A stretch of DNA of 32,622 nt from Candidatus Peribacter sp. (GTDB lineage Bacteria; Patescibacteriota; Gracilibacteria; Peribacterales; Peribacteraceae). Positions 31,765-32,622 of the stretch are shown here, one piece after another. The DNA lies in NCBI GenBank assembly GCA_018652955.1, contig JABIBA010000005.1:1-32622 (forward strand), in the 5' to 3' direction. The position numbers were made by a program, and so were the translations under genes. How positions within the stretch are numbered: the stretch's first letter is position 1; each line of letters starts with the position of its first letter. Below the pieces are notes generated by a model. The model searched no databases, was not told where the DNA came from, and worked only from the letters and a program-made list of their open reading frames with translations.

Positions 31765-32181
31765 ATGGCTAAGCGCAGAGGAGTACTCGTCACATTTATC
31801 GTCTTAGGTCTTATCGGCCTTGTCGCTGCTGTTGAACTAAAGCGTCAGGCAATTTCTGCTCAACTAGAAGATATCACAGAGCATTTGCAGGAAATGAAAT
31901 TCGATGATCCTACTAAAAACCAAGAAACAGCGGATATCATCGTCAAAGAATTGCGTAATCTTATGGATATCCCAGAAGACATTGAGCCAACAGTCGCTAC
32001 GATTGTAGATGTAGAAATTTTGAAAGAGAAAAATCCATTCTACGCAAAGGCTGAAAATGGAGATCATCTTATTGTCACTCCAACGCGGGCTATTCTTTAC
32101 AGTTCAAAGACAAAGAAGATTATTGATGTTGTCCCTGTGCAGCTAGAGCCAGTTGCTGGCGAAGGTTCTGCAGAGGAATAG
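31765..32181 (+). CDS. Single-pass membrane protein, unknown
   Basis: 138 residues. A basic start (MAKRRG) and one hydrophobic segment (about 7-23, VLVTFIVLGLIGLVAAV) give an N-in signal anchor. The outer part has a helical stretch (about 25-70, LEDITEHLQEMKFDD and TADIIVKELRNLMDIPED), then a small beta domain (IEPTVATIVDVEIL, FYAKAENGDHLIVTPTRAIL, YSSKTKKIIDVVPV). The spacing of short strands is seen in many CPR single-pass proteins of unknown role. It follows the giant fibre gene and could be an accessory, but it has its own promoter. Confidence 0.8.
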   Translation: MAKRRGVLVTFIVLGLIGLVAAVELKRQAISAQLEDITEHLQEMKFDDPTKNQETADIIVKELRNLMDIPEDIEPTVATIVDVEILKEKNPFYAKAENGDHLIVTPTRAILYSSKTKKIIDVVPVQLEPVAGEGSAEE

Positions 32182-32283
32182 AACGGGGTATGTGGCTTGC
32201 TTAAGGCAAATTATGTGCATGTATCTTGATAGATAGATTATGAGTATGTGATCTCTATTACTATGCATTTATAGTAAAAGACT
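32182..32283 (+). other. Intergenic gap before the last gene
   Basis: AT-rich. No convincing terminator is seen after the 138-aa gene. It holds ACTATGCATT twice (32260-32269 and 32281-32290), the second copy spanning the start codon. Confidence 0.4.
32270..32275 (+). promoter_or_regulatory. -10 element of the last gene
   Basis: TATAGT, 8 nt before the ATG at 32284, implying leaderless mRNA. No clear -35. Confidence 0.45.
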
Positions 32284-32622
32284 ATGCATTCATCAGATCG
32301 CATCTCTCTATGCTTGGCTCTGTATTGCCTCTCAGCATCTTCTGGCTTTTTAACAGGGAGACTCATTGTCAATCAACAGTCACCAATTACACTTAGTTCA
32401 GATACAAGACCTCTTGTTCCTACTATCAACATAGAGGGAATTCGTAATGGTCTATTGCATGGTTCTATTAAAGGATCTGCTCGTATCAGCATCGGGTCTC
32501 AGCTTCTCACACACAGTGGAACGTTTGCCCTAGATGCTTCTGATATTCTACGGAACGAAGTATCCATATTTGTCCCAGAAGGAATGCAGTACGTCGCTTC
32601 TAAAAGAGGAAAAAAGTACTAC
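32284..32622 (+). CDS. Exported or membrane-anchored protein, 3' end outside window
   Basis: 113 codons are visible and the frame is open to the last base. The N-terminus has a hydrophobic signal or anchor (ISLCLALYCLSASSGFLTG), then a beta-rich segment (NIEGIRNGLLHGSIKGSARI, SIGSQLLTHSGTFALD) and the sequence VPEGMQYVASKRGKKYY at the window edge. In CPR proteins a VASK-GK-YY motif commonly opens a small metal-binding domain related to Ada_Zn_binding, so one probably follows outside the window. That is memory-based and cannot be checked here. Confidence 0.6.
   Translation, partial: MHSSDRISLCLALYCLSASSGFLTGRLIVNQQSPITLSSDTRPLVPTINIEGIRNGLLHGSIKGSARISIGSQLLTHSGTFALDASDILRNEVSIFVPEGMQYVASKRGKKYY

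Noticed and set aside
1-32622. tRNA, rRNA or other structured RNA genes
   Set aside because: I looked in all gaps longer than about 60 nt and found no cloverleaf with TTCGANNC-like arm or conserved rRNA segment. A covariance search would be needed to exclude rare types.

Overview
This 32.6 kb window looks like a piece of a bacterial chromosome from the Candidate Phyla Radiation (Patescibacteria). The grounds are a compact r-protein/secY block with a shortened, cysteine-free L36 variant, almost no Shine-Dalgarno sequences, many short membrane or secreted proteins without recognisable family, and a giant fibre-like surface protein. TGA is used as a true stop (dprA, rpiB, rpe), so the recoded-UGA lineages (Gracilibacteria/Absconditabacteria) are unlikely. 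A Peregrinibacteria-like origin is a guess from general appearance, not a proof.

Layout. (1) Positions 1-3717: the 3' part of a large cysteine-rich, repeat-rich surface protein (+), then a convergent SLH-CAP (SCP-like) secreted protein (-); the two stop codons abut with no gap. (2) 3845-11817: a 14-gene run rplO-secY-(unknown 158 aa)-adk-map-infA-rpmJ-rpsM-rpsK-rpsD-rpoA-rplQ-rplM-rpsI. This is the distal spc operon, the alpha operon and the L13-S9 pair. rpmJ starts with TTG and infA most likely with GTG. The block begins abruptly at rplO: rpmD and rpsE do not precede it. (3) 11825-15676: a convergent unknown gene (-), a small basic secreted protein, a Crp/Fnr-type regulator, dprA (DNA uptake/recombination) and a multi-pass membrane protein, with rho-independent terminators at 12798-12826 and 15645-15676. 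(4) 15691-18801: a 45-aa acidic small ORF (-), the tpiA-membrane protein pair (-), and the divergent rpiB-rpe-DUF192 lipoprotein operon (+), i.e. triose/pentose phosphate metabolism around a shared 66-bp promoter region. (5) 18839-19828: purC (-). (6) 19970-31699: one 3909-aa gene with a cytoplasmic transposase-like helix-turn-helix, one transmembrane anchor, a short collagen-like stretch, a long array of 14 tail-fibre-like modules, a region resembling an intramolecular-chaperone/autoprotease domain, and a Pro-Glu acidic tail. (7) 31765-32622: a single-pass membrane protein and the start of another exported protein cut by the window end.

The main biology is housekeeping (translation, secretion, sugar phosphates, purines) beside two very large cell-surface proteins. 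Two points stand out. The giant gene couples a DNA-binding-like N-terminus across the membrane to a modular fibre whose modules are nearly identical at DNA level. And many genes carry a -10 element 6-10 nt before the start codon, often with an extended TGA-TAnnnT form, which suggests widespread leaderless transcription. Gene calls come from reading the sequence; no database search was possible.
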